Source of the DNA: Bacteroidetes bacterium 2013_40CM_41_45
GTDB taxonomy: Bacteria; Bacteroidota; Bacteroidia; AKYH767-A; 2013-40CM-41-45
Length of the DNA stretch: 64,000 bases
Assembly (NCBI GenBank): GCA_002215675.1
Contig: NGFH01000001.1
Coordinates: forward strand, 186,001 to 250,000
Direction of reading: 5' to 3'
The notes below the pieces were generated by a model. It did not search any database. It saw only the letters and a program-made list of their open reading frames with translations, and was not told the origin of the DNA. The position numbers and the translations under genes were made by a program. This document shows positions 1-9,879 of the stretch, in pieces. Each line of letters opens with the position of its first letter. Position 1 is the first letter of the stretch.

Positions 1-1142
1 TTCTTGAATATGCCCTTGGTGCAGCTACCGTAAGCATTGCGTGGAGCGAATACCTGAATAAACTGCTGGGATATTTTAATGCATCCATTCCCTACCGGTG
101 GAGTCATTCCCCATTCGAAGTTCTTAAAGATGCAAGCGGCACAGTGATTGAAAGCGGGATAATGAATTTTCCCGCACTTATTATTCTTATCCTTCTCACT
201 TTGTTATTAATTAAAGGAACCAAGGAATCCGCTTTCGTAAACGGGATTATTGTAGTTACAAAAGTTGCCATCGTTGTTCTCTTCATTGTCTTCGGATGGT
301 CGTTTATTAATCCGGCAAACCATACTCCGTATATTCCTCATGCCACCACATATACCGATGTGCAAGGCGTGCCTCATAACTTTGGTGGCATACTTGGCAT
401 TTTGGGTGCAGCCGGAGTTGTGTTTTTTGCCTTTATCGGTTTCGATGCTGTGTCTACCGCAGCGCAGGAAGCAAAAAACCCAAAGAAGGATATGCCTTTA
501 GGCATACTTGGCTCACTGGCTATCTGCACGGTGCTCTATATTCTCTTCTCGTATGTTCTTACGGGCGTTGCGAGCACAGAAGATTTCCGAACCGCAGGCA
601 AGGAAGCTTCCGTTGCGTACGCCATTCAAACCTACATGCCCGGTTTCGGATGGCTTGCTAAACTGGTGACCGTTGCAATCCTTGCGGGCTTCTCGTCTGT
701 AATACTTGTGATGTTGCTTGGGCAGTCGCGCGTATTTTATTCCATGAGTCATGACGGATTATTGCCACGGGCATTTGCTGACATTCATCCTAAGTTCCGT
801 ACACCCTATAAGTCTAATATGATACTCTTTCTTTTTGTCGGCCTCTTTGCCGCATTTGTTCCGGGAGATATTGCCGGAGACATGACCAGCATTGGAACTT
901 TGTTTGCATTTATACTTGTATGTGCCGGGGTTATGATAATGCGCAAGACAGAACCAAATGCTCCCCGCCAGTTTAGGACCCCGTTGGTTCCCTTGGTTCC
1001 TATACTAGGGATAATAGTTTGCGGAGCTATGGTATTCGGATTAGGATGGCCCAATTGGTCGCGGCTGCTGGTATGGCTTGTGATAGGTATTATTATTTAT
1101 TTCGGGTACAGTGCAAAACACAGCAGGCTAAGGAATTCGTAA
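1..1142 (+). CDS. APC-family amino acid permease (5' end outside window)
   Basis: The frame is open from the first complete codon at position 3 through an internal GTG at 144, so the gene starts upstream and about 379 C-terminal residues are visible. Several hydrophobic helices can be read. The segment FFAFIGFDAVSTAAQEAKNP is the hallmark of the cationic amino acid transporter (CAT/YfnA) branch of the APC superfamily, which are inner-membrane proton-coupled amino acid importers. The substrate cannot be told from sequence. It is transcribed towards a T9SS protein gene and followed by a plausible hairpin terminator. A second, less similar APC permease lies at 2896. Confidence 0.85.
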   Translation, partial: LEYALGAATVSIAWSEYLNKLLGYFNASIPYRWSHSPFEVLKDASGTVIESGIMNFPALIILILLTLLLIKGTKESAFVNGIIVVTKVAIVVLFIVFGWSFINPANHTPYIPHATTYTDVQGVPHNFGGILGILGAAGVVFFAFIGFDAVSTAAQEAKNPKKDMPLGILGSLAICTVLYILFSYVLTGVASTEDFRTAGKEASVAYAIQTYMPGFGWLAKLVTVAILAGFSSVILVMLLGQSRVFYSMSHDGLLPRAFADIHPKFRTPYKSNMILFLFVGLFAAFVPGDIAGDMTSIGTLFAFILVCAGVMIMRKTEPNAPRQFRTPLVPLVPILGIIVCGAMVFGLGWPNWSRLLVWLVIGIIIYFGYSAKHSRLRNS

Positions 1143-1163
1143 CATCTCGCTTTTTCTTTTTAT

Positions 1164-1214
1164 AGAAGCCCGTTAGTAATTCTCTTCTCTTCTAAAGAGG
1201 AGTGCTTCTTTTTT
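1164..1214 (+). terminator. Possible terminator after the permease
   Basis: AGAAGC at 1164-1169 pairs with GCTTCT at 1204-1209, enclosing a second short CTCTT/AAGAG stem and followed by a run of T. It is a branched hairpin, so the call is tentative. Confidence 0.45.
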
Positions 1215-1327
1215 CAGGTTAAATCAGAATTACTTTTTCCAAAAAAAATAATTTAGTAATCTGATAATAAATATTTTGTTTTTACGTTATCTTGTTTTAA
1301 CCTGATAAACCTGAAAACCAAACCGCC

Positions 1328-2758
1328 ATGAAAACTTCTTACTCTCTTCGTTGTGCACTCATACTGGTGTCAATCGGCATTGGCAACAATTCATTTGCGC
1401 AGGTTAATACTTTCGAAAAAACATTCGGGGGAAATAAATCGGATTACGGTCACGCGTTTGCTGTTACCAGCGATGGCGGATTTATTATCACCGGGTTGAC
1501 ATTAAGCTTCGGTGATACATTAGGCGATACGTACCTGGTAAAAACAGATGCGAGTGGAAATCAGCAATGGGTTAAGATAATAAGCGGCCCGCAACTGGAA
1601 GGCGGAAACTCTGTTGTGCAAACTACAGACGGAGGATATTTTATTGTATGTCACACCGAGAGCTATGGCGCAGGCGACTGCGATTCCTGGGCGATTAAAA
1701 CAGACAATCTAGGAAACATTCAATGGAGTCAGACTTATGGCAGTCCCTTTGATGACGTTGGTTACAGGGGCATCCAAACCACAGATGGACACTATGTAGT
1801 TACCGGAATATACAGAGGCAGCGATTGGCATGGCGATGCCTTTGTTGCCAAATACGCTCCTGACGGAACCCCGGAATGGATTAAGAACTACGGAGACACA
1901 TCAGGGACAGAAGAACCTTTTCATATTCTTCAGACAACAGATGGAGGATTTCTTGTTGCCGGTGAAACCACTTCAAATACGAACGGGCTAAAAGATATTT
2001 TGGTTTTTAAGATTGATGCCGGGGGTAATCTATTGTGGTCAAGAAATTATGGTGGATCATTTGATGAAGATGGCTATGGACTTTGTGCCGCAAACGGTGG
2101 CGGGTTTGTAGTTAGCGGCTCCACTAAAAGTTTTGGTTCCGGTGATGCCGATGTGTACATTATTAAGATTGATGATGAAGGTATCCAACTTTGGAGCAGA
2201 AATTATGGCGGCATAAACGATGACATCGGAACCCAGGTTGCTGCTACACAGGATGGCGGATATGTTTTAACGGGAAATACAAAGAGTTTCGGAGACAATA
2301 TGGCGGCATTCATTATCAAAACCGATTCTTACGGAAACATGTCATGGATGAAAACATTCGGAGAAAATAATTATCTCACCGAATGCCAGTGGATAGCAAC
2401 CTGTCCTGATGGTGGATTTGCAATCGTTGGTTCGAAGGAAGCAATCGGTTCCGGTGATGTAGACCTTTATTTTGTTAAGACGGATAACACCGGTAATGTT
2501 GCTTCAGGCATTCAAGTGCTCTCCTCTGCCAGCCAGGGTTTAAATATCTATCCCAATCCTGCAATGAATACCATCAATTTATCTTTGGATAAACTCCTTA
2601 CCAACCCCGACATCCGGATATATAATGCAATGGGAAACCTGGTAATGGAAATGCGTAATCAAAAAAGCATAAACATTTCTTCGCTCGCTTCAGGAATATA
2701 TTATGTAACAGCAAGTGATGGGAATAAATTCTTTTCGCAAAAATTTATGCATAACTGA
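1328..2758 (+). CDS. Secreted repeat protein with T9SS sorting domain
   Basis: 476 residues. An N-terminal signal peptide ends near SFAQ (residues 1-25). The body is six to seven imperfect repeats of about 55 residues, each with a core like DGGFIITG, SFGSGD, VKTD and GNxxW followed by YGG. This layout is common in Bacteroidota surface proteins and probably forms a beta-propeller-like fold. The last 75 residues (IYPNPAMNTINLSL onward, with SGIYYV near the end) match a type A T9SS C-terminal sorting domain, so the product is probably exported across the outer membrane and attached to the surface or released. No catalytic motif is visible and its specific role is unknown. Confidence 0.8.
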   Translation: MKTSYSLRCALILVSIGIGNNSFAQVNTFEKTFGGNKSDYGHAFAVTSDGGFIITGLTLSFGDTLGDTYLVKTDASGNQQWVKIISGPQLEGGNSVVQTTDGGYFIVCHTESYGAGDCDSWAIKTDNLGNIQWSQTYGSPFDDVGYRGIQTTDGHYVVTGIYRGSDWHGDAFVAKYAPDGTPEWIKNYGDTSGTEEPFHILQTTDGGFLVAGETTSNTNGLKDILVFKIDAGGNLLWSRNYGGSFDEDGYGLCAANGGGFVVSGSTKSFGSGDADVYIIKIDDEGIQLWSRNYGGINDDIGTQVAATQDGGYVLTGNTKSFGDNMAAFIIKTDSYGNMSWMKTFGENNYLTECQWIATCPDGGFAIVGSKEAIGSGDVDLYFVKTDNTGNVASGIQVLSSASQGLNIYPNPAMNTINLSLDKLLTNPDIRIYNAMGNLVMEMRNQKSINISSLASGIYYVTASDGNKFFSQKFMHN

Positions 2759-2895
2759 GCCGGCTTGAATAAAAAAACCGGCCTGCGCTGTCTTTCGCAG
2801 TTTTAACAATTCCTCTTACTAAGGCACTGAGTACGGGCAAAAAAGATTTACTTTGCCACGTCATGTCTTTTTAAATCATAGCGCTATTCTCCAAA

Positions 2896-4377
2896 ATGAA
2901 TTCTGAAAAGGAAATTGTCGGCTCGCATCGTTCACTCTCACTTCTGGATGCCACTTTATTGGTTTCGGGCTCCATGATTGGTTCCGGAATTTTTATAGTG
3001 AGCGCGGATATATCGCGGCAGATAGGAGGAGGGGGATGGCTTTTGCTCTCGTGGATTGTTGCCGGACTGATGACATTATTTGCTGCCCTCAGTTATGGTG
3101 AGCTTGCGGGGATGTTTCCGCAGGCAGGCGGACAATATATTTATCTTCGTAATGCATTCAAGCCGCTGGTAGGATTTTTATACGGATGGGCATTGTTCTT
3201 TGTGGTGCAATCCGGAACGGCTGCTGCAGTTGCTGTGGCATTTGCAAAATTTACAGGAGTGTTAATTCCCTCTCTTGGAGATAACAATGTTTTTTTTCAA
3301 ACTACCCTTCCAATAATTGGCGAGTATAAATTAACTGCGGCGCAATTCCTCGGTGTTTTCTCTCTGTTTCTTCTCACGGCATTAAACAGCTTAGGCATTC
3401 AGTATGGCAAATTTATTTTACGATTATTTACAAGTGCAAAACTCATAGCTCTGTTTGGTTTAATTATTATGGGGATTTTTATTTATGGAAATTCCGAGAT
3501 ATGGAATTTTAATCTCGCTCATTTCTGGGATACACAACATTGGGAAAAAGACCACATGAGCGGGATATGGATAATGACACAAATCGGGGGCATTGCGTTG
3601 CTTGGTGCATTTGGCGCCGGATTGGTAGGCTCCCTTTTCAGCAGTGATGCCTGGAACAACGTTACATTTATTGCCGGTGAAATTAGAAACCCGAAAAGAA
3701 ATATTCCGCTTAGTCTATTTGCAGGAACATTAATAGTCAGCTCTATCTATGTGCTTACTAATGTTGCTTATTTAAGAATTATCCCTGTGCAGGGAGCCCC
3801 CGATGGACACGATGTATTTTCCAATGGAATTCAGTTTGCTACTCACGACCGTGTGGGCACAGCCGCAGCAACAATGATGTTTGGCTCTGCCGGGACAATA
3901 CTGATGGCTGTACTGATAATGATTTCAACTTTTGGTTGTAATAACGGCTTAGTGCTTTCAAGCGCTCGCCTATACCAGGCAATGGCAAAGGACGGATTGT
4001 TTTTTAAAAGGATGGCAGAAAACAACCGGTACAATGTTCCAGGCTATGCATTGTGGGTTCAATTTATCTGGGCATCACTGCTTGCGCTGAGCGGGCAATA
4101 TGGCACACTGCTCGATTTTGTAATGTTTGCGGTAATCCTGTTTTATATTTTTACCATATCGGGTATTTTTCTTTTGCGAAAAAAGATGCCCGATGCTGAA
4201 CGTCCTTACAAAGCATTTGGATACCCGGTAATTCCTATCATGTACCTTTTACTTGCGGCATTTTTCTGTATCAACCTGCTCATCACAAAACCTTTGGTTT
4301 CCTGGACAGGCGTTGGGCTTGTGCTCCTTGGTATACCGGTTTACTTTTTGATGAAAAGAAAACCGGCCGCCGCCTGA
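2896..4377 (+). CDS. APC-family amino acid permease
   Basis: 493 residues with about 12 hydrophobic segments. The N-terminal LLVSGSMIGSGIFIVSADI is the glycine-rich first helix typical of the LAT/AdiC/SteT side of the APC superfamily, and FIAGEIRNPKRNIPLSL is the conserved loop after helix 6. It is a likely inner-membrane amino acid transporter or exchanger; substrate unknown. A strong bidirectional hairpin follows the stop codon and separates it from the convergent gene at 4469. It is intact, with an ATG start. Confidence 0.9.
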   Translation: MNSEKEIVGSHRSLSLLDATLLVSGSMIGSGIFIVSADISRQIGGGGWLLLSWIVAGLMTLFAALSYGELAGMFPQAGGQYIYLRNAFKPLVGFLYGWALFFVVQSGTAAAVAVAFAKFTGVLIPSLGDNNVFFQTTLPIIGEYKLTAAQFLGVFSLFLLTALNSLGIQYGKFILRLFTSAKLIALFGLIIMGIFIYGNSEIWNFNLAHFWDTQHWEKDHMSGIWIMTQIGGIALLGAFGAGLVGSLFSSDAWNNVTFIAGEIRNPKRNIPLSLFAGTLIVSSIYVLTNVAYLRIIPVQGAPDGHDVFSNGIQFATHDRVGTAAATMMFGSAGTILMAVLIMISTFGCNNGLVLSSARLYQAMAKDGLFFKRMAENNRYNVPGYALWVQFIWASLLALSGQYGTLLDFVMFAVILFYIFTISGIFLLRKKMPDAERPYKAFGYPVIPIMYLLLAAFFCINLLITKPLVSWTGVGLVLLGIPVYFLMKRKPAAA

Positions 4378-4411
4378 GTTTCACACATACGCTTCATCAT
4401 GCGTATAAATC

Positions 4412-4445
4412 AAAAGCCCTCGCGATAACTATCGCGAGGGCTTTT
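4412..4445. terminator. Bidirectional intrinsic terminator
   Basis: A perfect 15-bp stem (AAAAGCCCTCGCGAT and its complement) with a 4-base loop has an A tract on one side and a T tract on the other. It lies between the convergent genes ending at 4377 and 4469 and can serve both. Confidence 0.9.
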
Positions 4446-4468
4446 GGATGAATAACTAAAAGGTAAAA

Positions 4469-6511
4469 TTATTTTGATATCATAATTTTCCGGTTGACGC
4501 TTTCTCCGTTTACAATAACTTTTACGATATATAATCCTGAGCTAAGCCCTTCGAGCGGCATAACCTGATTATATGCACCTGCTGCCAATTCCTCAGTATG
4601 CCTGTTGATTAATTTTCCTGTTCCATCTAAAATTTCCACGCTAACAGTCGCGCCTTTTGTAAGATTGAGATGCAATGTTCCCATGTCATTTATAGGATTG
4701 GGATAGACATTTATAGAAAACGTATTGGAAGGAGCTTCCATTTCGCCGGTAGGCATTAACACTTTTGCAGAATTAAGAATTTGGCCTGTTGAATTTTGAA
4801 TCAACATTCCAATAATGAGCAAGTTGCTAAGATTATAATTAACCGGAACAGTATAATTAAATGTATATGACTGCGTAGAATTTGCCGGGATAGTAGCAGG
4901 TAAGCTGCCCGACTGTCCTGCAAATCCACCGAGTAATGCACGCGCAACATGGTCAAATACCATATTTGCAGCCGGCACAGGGTTGGATTCCAAATCCCAT
5001 TCATGACCGGCACCTATTAAGACACCATTGCCCCCGCCGCTGTAATAATTTGTTTGGTTAAAGGAGGCAGTTGTTCCCGTTACGTTATCTTCAGTTAGAA
5101 CAACAGAATACCTGTAATCACCTGAAAGGTCTACTGCAAAGGTTCCATTTACTGTAATAGTTGCAGCACGGGTAACTGCATTTATGGTTGCGGTTACATT
5201 AATATTAGCAACACCAAAATCATTAATATGTTGCTGATATGAGGCAATAAATTGTGTCGGGTCTATATTAAGGTCTTTACGGTCAACAAGGCCGCTCGGA
5301 TATCCACTGATAAGACTTCCCATAGCAGCGTCATAAGCGGCTACTACCATTGGGTCTCCATTATGAACAGCAACAAGATTAACGGTATTGGGATACAAGG
5401 CACGCAGTGAATCCATGTAAACGGCTCCACGCGGACACCAGCCGCACCAGGTTCCGGTGGCTTCCTCGACAACAACGTTATGCACTGGCGTAAAAGAAGT
5501 TCCGTTAATTACTGTATTCAGCGTATCATTCGTATGATTATTATCTCCGGGAAGTTCAACCCATACTTTAACAGGATAAACGCCGGGCGAAGGAATGCTT
5601 AAAGGAATGCTGTGCGTGAAATTTGCAGTAGCAGCGGTAACAATATTTGTTGCAATATTACTGGTATATATGTTGACGCCACTTTGATATTTAACAGGGA
5701 TAGAAGTGATAGTTGCAGAGCCCAGGTTGGTAATTTTTCCTGTGATGCTTACATTCCCCGGAGTGCCTACATATATCTGGTTAGTAAGCTGGGTCAAACG
5801 AGCTTCACTTACCGGCAGTGTTCCGAAGCCGAATTGATAATATGAATTATCCAAGGGAGTATCTAAAGCATTAAGCGTAGCATTAGAACCCAAACTGGGT
5901 GAACCGGTTACTTGATAAGCAGTAGTGACGTTGAGTTGAATGCCGATAGCAAGGGCAAGAGGAGCATTAAAGCTACGGTGGTCAACGACATAAATATTAT
6001 TAGATGATTCTTCCAAAACGATTGACCAATAGGACCAACCGGTAGAACCGATACACGAATAGGAATTAAACTGTATCCAATGCTGCCTGTTAGGCGCTGA
6101 ACCAAAAGTCTTCGTTATAATATTATCATTGGCTCCGGTACCCGCTAATCCCCACACACATACTGAATTGTCAGGAATGTTTGCTGAAGGAAGTGCAGCG
6201 CTCGTAGATGCAGGAACTGCAACGGCAGAGGTTGTAAAAGTCAATACCCCTGAAGTAGAAACTTTATACGTAGTAACCGGCGCTCCGTTAAAATTAAAAG
6301 TGAAAGGAATAACCATGTTTGATGACCAAACCGGTGTGGCCGAAGGCGCTTGTAAAACAACCCATCCTGCAGAAGTTGCACTGGGTTGCTCAATGTCATT
6401 ATTTAACCCCCCGGGATTCTGTCCGGCATTTAAAAAGTTCATGTAATAATATTGCGCAGACACTCCCAGAGAAATGCAAACAGTCGCAACTAGAGTAATA
6501 ATTTTTTTCAT
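4469..6511 (-). CDS. Secreted thioredoxin-fold (Omp28-like) protein with T9SS sorting domain
   Basis: 680 residues from the ATG at 6511, chosen because it opens a clean signal peptide (MKKIITLVATVCISLGVSAQ) and because a promoter lies just upstream; the longer open frame to 6649 would add 46 unrelated residues. Near residue 350 the stretch EEATGTWCGWCPRGAVYMD is a thioredoxin-like CxxC site of the kind found in Omp28-related surface lipoproteins of Bacteroidota. Upstream is a beta-sandwich-like region, and the C-terminus (VYPNPINDMG to SGLYIVKV) is a T9SS type A sorting domain. Probably exported to the cell surface; redox function is inferred only from the CxxC. Confidence 0.8.
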   Translation of the reverse strand: MKKIITLVATVCISLGVSAQYYYMNFLNAGQNPGGLNNDIEQPSATSAGWVVLQAPSATPVWSSNMVIPFTFNFNGAPVTTYKVSTSGVLTFTTSAVAVPASTSAALPSANIPDNSVCVWGLAGTGANDNIITKTFGSAPNRQHWIQFNSYSCIGSTGWSYWSIVLEESSNNIYVVDHRSFNAPLALAIGIQLNVTTAYQVTGSPSLGSNATLNALDTPLDNSYYQFGFGTLPVSEARLTQLTNQIYVGTPGNVSITGKITNLGSATITSIPVKYQSGVNIYTSNIATNIVTAATANFTHSIPLSIPSPGVYPVKVWVELPGDNNHTNDTLNTVINGTSFTPVHNVVVEEATGTWCGWCPRGAVYMDSLRALYPNTVNLVAVHNGDPMVVAAYDAAMGSLISGYPSGLVDRKDLNIDPTQFIASYQQHINDFGVANINVTATINAVTRAATITVNGTFAVDLSGDYRYSVVLTEDNVTGTTASFNQTNYYSGGGNGVLIGAGHEWDLESNPVPAANMVFDHVARALLGGFAGQSGSLPATIPANSTQSYTFNYTVPVNYNLSNLLIIGMLIQNSTGQILNSAKVLMPTGEMEAPSNTFSINVYPNPINDMGTLHLNLTKGATVSVEILDGTGKLINRHTEELAAGAYNQVMPLEGLSSGLYIVKVIVNGESVNRKIMISK

Positions 6512-6572
6512 TGTTTTTGTTTTTTTAGATGGTTGGTAAACAGAAATATTTTTTGAAATTTTTTCAAGATTA

Positions 6573-6602
6573 CGAAAGTAGATATTTTTTTTAAACAGCA
6601 AA
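6573..6602 (-). promoter_or_regulatory. Bacteroidota-type promoter for the Omp28-like gene
   Basis: On the minus strand TTTG (6599-6602) is followed after 18 bases by TACTTTCG (6573-6580), close to the consensus TTTG-N17-21-TAnnTTTG. Predicted transcription start is near 6566, which leaves a short leader before the ATG at 6511. Confidence 0.6.
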
Positions 6603-6693
6603 TATTCTGAACGGTAAATTTTTACCAAAAACGGGCAAAACCCCTCCAAATTAAATACAAATGCAATTTTGTTATATTCTGTAATCTAAAATT

Positions 6694-9600
6694 TTAAGTT
6701 TTGTTAAGTTTTCGTTTAAGGAAATGCATCGAGAGCAATTTCCTAAGGGCATCGGTTCTAAGGGTAATATAAAGCACTATAGACATGAGCCAGATAACAA
6801 CAAGATTCATTGAGAATGTGCTGTACGAGGTGTCCAAAAAATTTTTTTCGCAGACAAAAAATGGTGCGCGAATAAAGTTGTTCTCAAAAGTCTCCATGAA
6901 TACCGGTTCAAACTTTTGGACAATCCGGTCTTGTGTTACCAATATTTTTTCTGCGCTGTTCGCATTTCTCAGCAGCCCATCGGTAGCCTCGTTCAGGTTA
7001 TTTTTTTTGAATGCTTTAAATTCCTCAGTGCCCATTTGCGACTGAAGTTTTCCAATGGCAGCATCTTTATTTTCAGAGGATGCATTATACCTGCCTATAT
7101 AATATTGCCTTAACTGCTCAAGATGATTTCTTAATTCCGTCAATACAGGCAAACTAAAATTATTCTCATTTAATTTTTCTGTTCCCGTAAATGCAAGAGT
7201 GGGAACATACCGGTTTTCGGTTTCAACTTCATTCTTAATAAGCATAAGAATTTCTCCGAGCTGTTTCTTGTCGCCCTGCTCGGTTAGCAGGCGTTCGGCT
7301 TTGTCAATTTTTTCGCGCAAGGGGGGCATCCACCAGTCTTTTTTATAGGCCGCTCTGCTCATCTGCCGTTCGTAATTAAAAAAGTTTTTTTCGTACGGAT
7401 TATTTCTGAACTGATTTACCGCCAGTGCTTCAAATGCCCATCGCGAAGTCATGATGTTACCGATAAGCGGTACGTTATCATACGAACTTATTACCGGGTT
7501 CAGCTTATCGAATTTCACTATCACACCGCTGAGCAAAATCTGTGGGATAATAAGAAAAGGAATAACAATATAAATAGTTACTACAGAATTTAATCCCGAA
7601 GAAATATTCAATCCCACCAAGTTGGCAAAGCACGAAGTAGTAAACATGACAAGAAAATAATCCGTGTTAAGGCCGTGAATGCCCAGTATCAGATTTCCTA
7701 ATAAAACAAACGTCAGCGATTGAACAGCCGAAAGAATAAACATGACACATATTTTTGAAAAAAGGTAACTGTTCCGGCTTAGGTTAAGGAATGCTTCGCG
7801 CATTTGTATTTTCCGGTCACGGATAATTTCTTCTGCACTTACGATGAGCCCCAGGAACAACGCCACAATTACAGAGATAAAAAGGTAAGCGGGAAGATTC
7901 TGGTTTTCACTGAACAGGTAAGGCGCACCGGGTTTATAGTAACGCAGAACACCCGCCAGCACAACAGCAAGCAGGGGTGCTTCAAGCAAGTTGATTAAAA
8001 TATATTGGCTGTTGCTCAGTTTAGAAAGAACATCTCTTGTAAAAAATATTCTGAATTGTTTGAATAGCCCCGTTCGTTTTTGCTCCGATAGGGGAGGAGT
8101 TGAATTTTTTTCATCGGTGATTTTATGACCGGTAGCCGAAGCATCGGGATTACTTCTGAATCGCAAATACCATTCGTGAGGAGAAACCTTACGCTCTGTG
8201 GTAAGGTTCCCATATTCATCCAGCGAGCGCATTTCAATAATACCGAAAAGTTGTTCGGGATTAATATTTCCACAGCGGTCGCACTCGGCTTCATCGGCTC
8301 CGGCAAAATCGGCAATGCGCCTGAAATGGATTAATGCATCTACAGGATTTCCGAAATACACCGGGTATCCGCCCGTGTCGAGCAGCAACAATTCATCAAA
8401 CATTTTGAAAATATCTGACGAGGGTTGATGGATAACAACAAACACCAGCTTGCCGCTGTTTGCAAGTTGTTTCAAAAGGTCCATCACATTTTCTGCATCG
8501 CGCGATGAAAGTCCCGATGTAGGTTCATCCACAAAAAGTATAGAAGGTTCCCGTATCAGTTCAAGCGCAATGTTCAGGCGCTTGCGCTGCCCTCCGCTGA
8601 TGATTTTATTCAATGCATTGCCCACTCGCAGATTTTTTGTCTCAGAAAGCCCCAGTGATTCAAGTGTTGCTGAAACCTTTTTGTGAATCTCCTCGTCGGT
8701 CAACTGCCCTAAACAAAGCTTAGTGTTATAGAAAAGATTTTGTTCTACGGTAAGGTCTTCAAAAAGTAAATCATCCTGCGGAATATTACCGATAATACCT
8801 TCGCTCTTTTCCGATTCACGGTGAAGATTAATTCCGTTGATGGTTACGTTTCCCCTCGATGGCGCATTGCTGCCGTTCAGTATATTGAGCAGTGTGGATT
8901 TGCCTGCACCGCTTCCACCCATAACACCTACCAGGTTACCGGATGAGGTGGAAAAGCTGAACGTATGCAATCCTATTGCGCCATTCTTGAACCGGTATTC
9001 AATATTCTCTGCCGAAAAAATTATTTTCTTTTCATGCGGTGACTTGAGAAAGCAATGCAAAATCTCGCTGTAGTAAACGGCATCCATTATTCCGCTTCGC
9101 AGCATGGAGCCTTGTGTAATTACATAAATGCTTCCTACAGTTATCTGCTGGCCGTTGAGTGTAAGCGCATCCTTGCCCGAATATTTTGCAAACATGATTT
9201 CGGCCTGCGGAAAACGGATTACCATAATTTCCCCATCCATCCCCGAACGCTTAAGATGTTTGGAGGAGGATGATGATTTTTCATTTGCATTAATCAGAAG
9301 GCATTGGCTTGAATCAATAACAGAAGCAGTTTTTTGCGCGAAAGAAAATCCCAGTGCAAAATCCTCTTGGGTTACGTTCAGAACTTCGGAAACAACTCCC
9401 AGGTAGTTCTTTTCGGTTTCAGAAACTTCTTTGTTGTCTGACAAAATAAATTCAAGGAGCCGAATCAACACAACATACTTTTGCCTGGTGCTTAAGTCTT
9501 TATTGATTTCGGTGCAGATGTCGCGCACCTTTGCGAAGCTTAATGCAGATTTTTCGTCTCCCGAATCAATGCTTGTCTGTGAAACCCGGTAGTGATAATC

Positions 9601-9750
9601 AAAGAGAGATAAATACTCCAGTACGCTGGCAGAATTGAGCTGCTGCTTCAAAAATAATTCGACCACCGCGCGGCTGCGAAACGTTTTTCCCTCAAGCCCC
9701 GCACCAATGGCAAACAACTGCATCAATGCCTTCAGAATTTTTTCGCTCAT
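6694..9750 (-). CDS. ABCG-like ABC transporter, fused ATPase and membrane domain
   Basis: 1018 residues. The first 130 residues are helical and resemble a TerB-like domain. The ATPase follows: Walker A GGSGAGKST near residue 280, signature ISGGQRKRLN near 385, Walker B ILFVDEPTSGLSS near 403 and the VIHQPSSD switch histidine. The C-terminal half carries about six membrane helices of the ABC-2 type, the last two separated by roughly 200 soluble residues. The order ATPase-then-membrane domain matches ABCG half-transporters. The substrate is unknown; export of a lipid or hydrophobic compound is only a family-level guess. It appears monocistronic. Confidence 0.85.
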   Translation of the reverse strand: MSEKILKALMQLFAIGAGLEGKTFRSRAVVELFLKQQLNSASVLEYLSLFDYHYRVSQTSIDSGDEKSALSFAKVRDICTEINKDLSTRQKYVVLIRLLEFILSDNKEVSETEKNYLGVVSEVLNVTQEDFALGFSFAQKTASVIDSSQCLLINANEKSSSSSKHLKRSGMDGEIMVIRFPQAEIMFAKYSGKDALTLNGQQITVGSIYVITQGSMLRSGIMDAVYYSEILHCFLKSPHEKKIIFSAENIEYRFKNGAIGLHTFSFSTSSGNLVGVMGGSGAGKSTLLNILNGSNAPSRGNVTINGINLHRESEKSEGIIGNIPQDDLLFEDLTVEQNLFYNTKLCLGQLTDEEIHKKVSATLESLGLSETKNLRVGNALNKIISGGQRKRLNIALELIREPSILFVDEPTSGLSSRDAENVMDLLKQLANSGKLVFVVIHQPSSDIFKMFDELLLLDTGGYPVYFGNPVDALIHFRRIADFAGADEAECDRCGNINPEQLFGIIEMRSLDEYGNLTTERKVSPHEWYLRFRSNPDASATGHKITDEKNSTPPLSEQKRTGLFKQFRIFFTRDVLSKLSNSQYILINLLEAPLLAVVLAGVLRYYKPGAPYLFSENQNLPAYLFISVIVALFLGLIVSAEEIIRDRKIQMREAFLNLSRNSYLFSKICVMFILSAVQSLTFVLLGNLILGIHGLNTDYFLVMFTTSCFANLVGLNISSGLNSVVTIYIVIPFLIIPQILLSGVIVKFDKLNPVISSYDNVPLIGNIMTSRWAFEALAVNQFRNNPYEKNFFNYERQMSRAAYKKDWWMPPLREKIDKAERLLTEQGDKKQLGEILMLIKNEVETENRYVPTLAFTGTEKLNENNFSLPVLTELRNHLEQLRQYYIGRYNASSENKDAAIGKLQSQMGTEEFKAFKKNNLNEATDGLLRNANSAEKILVTQDRIVQKFEPVFMETFENNFIRAPFFVCEKNFLDTSYSTFSMNLVVIWLMSIVLYITLRTDALRKLLSMHFLKRKLNKT

Positions 9751-9826
9751 AGAAACAGCATAGTTTGAACGGGTTTAAAAGTAGAAAATTTAATTGCGGT
9801 TGTTTATTTTGCCCATAGGCAGAAAT

Positions 9827-9861
9827 AAAAATACCCTCCGGTAGTGCCAGAGGGTATTTTT
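9827..9861. terminator. Intrinsic terminator
   Basis: AAAAATACCCTC pairs with GAGGGTATTTTT around a short loop. It lies just past the stop codon of the lipoprotein gene at 9880 (minus strand) and shields the ABC gene from read-through. Confidence 0.85.
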
Positions 9862-9879
9862 AATCTGTAAACAGGTTGG

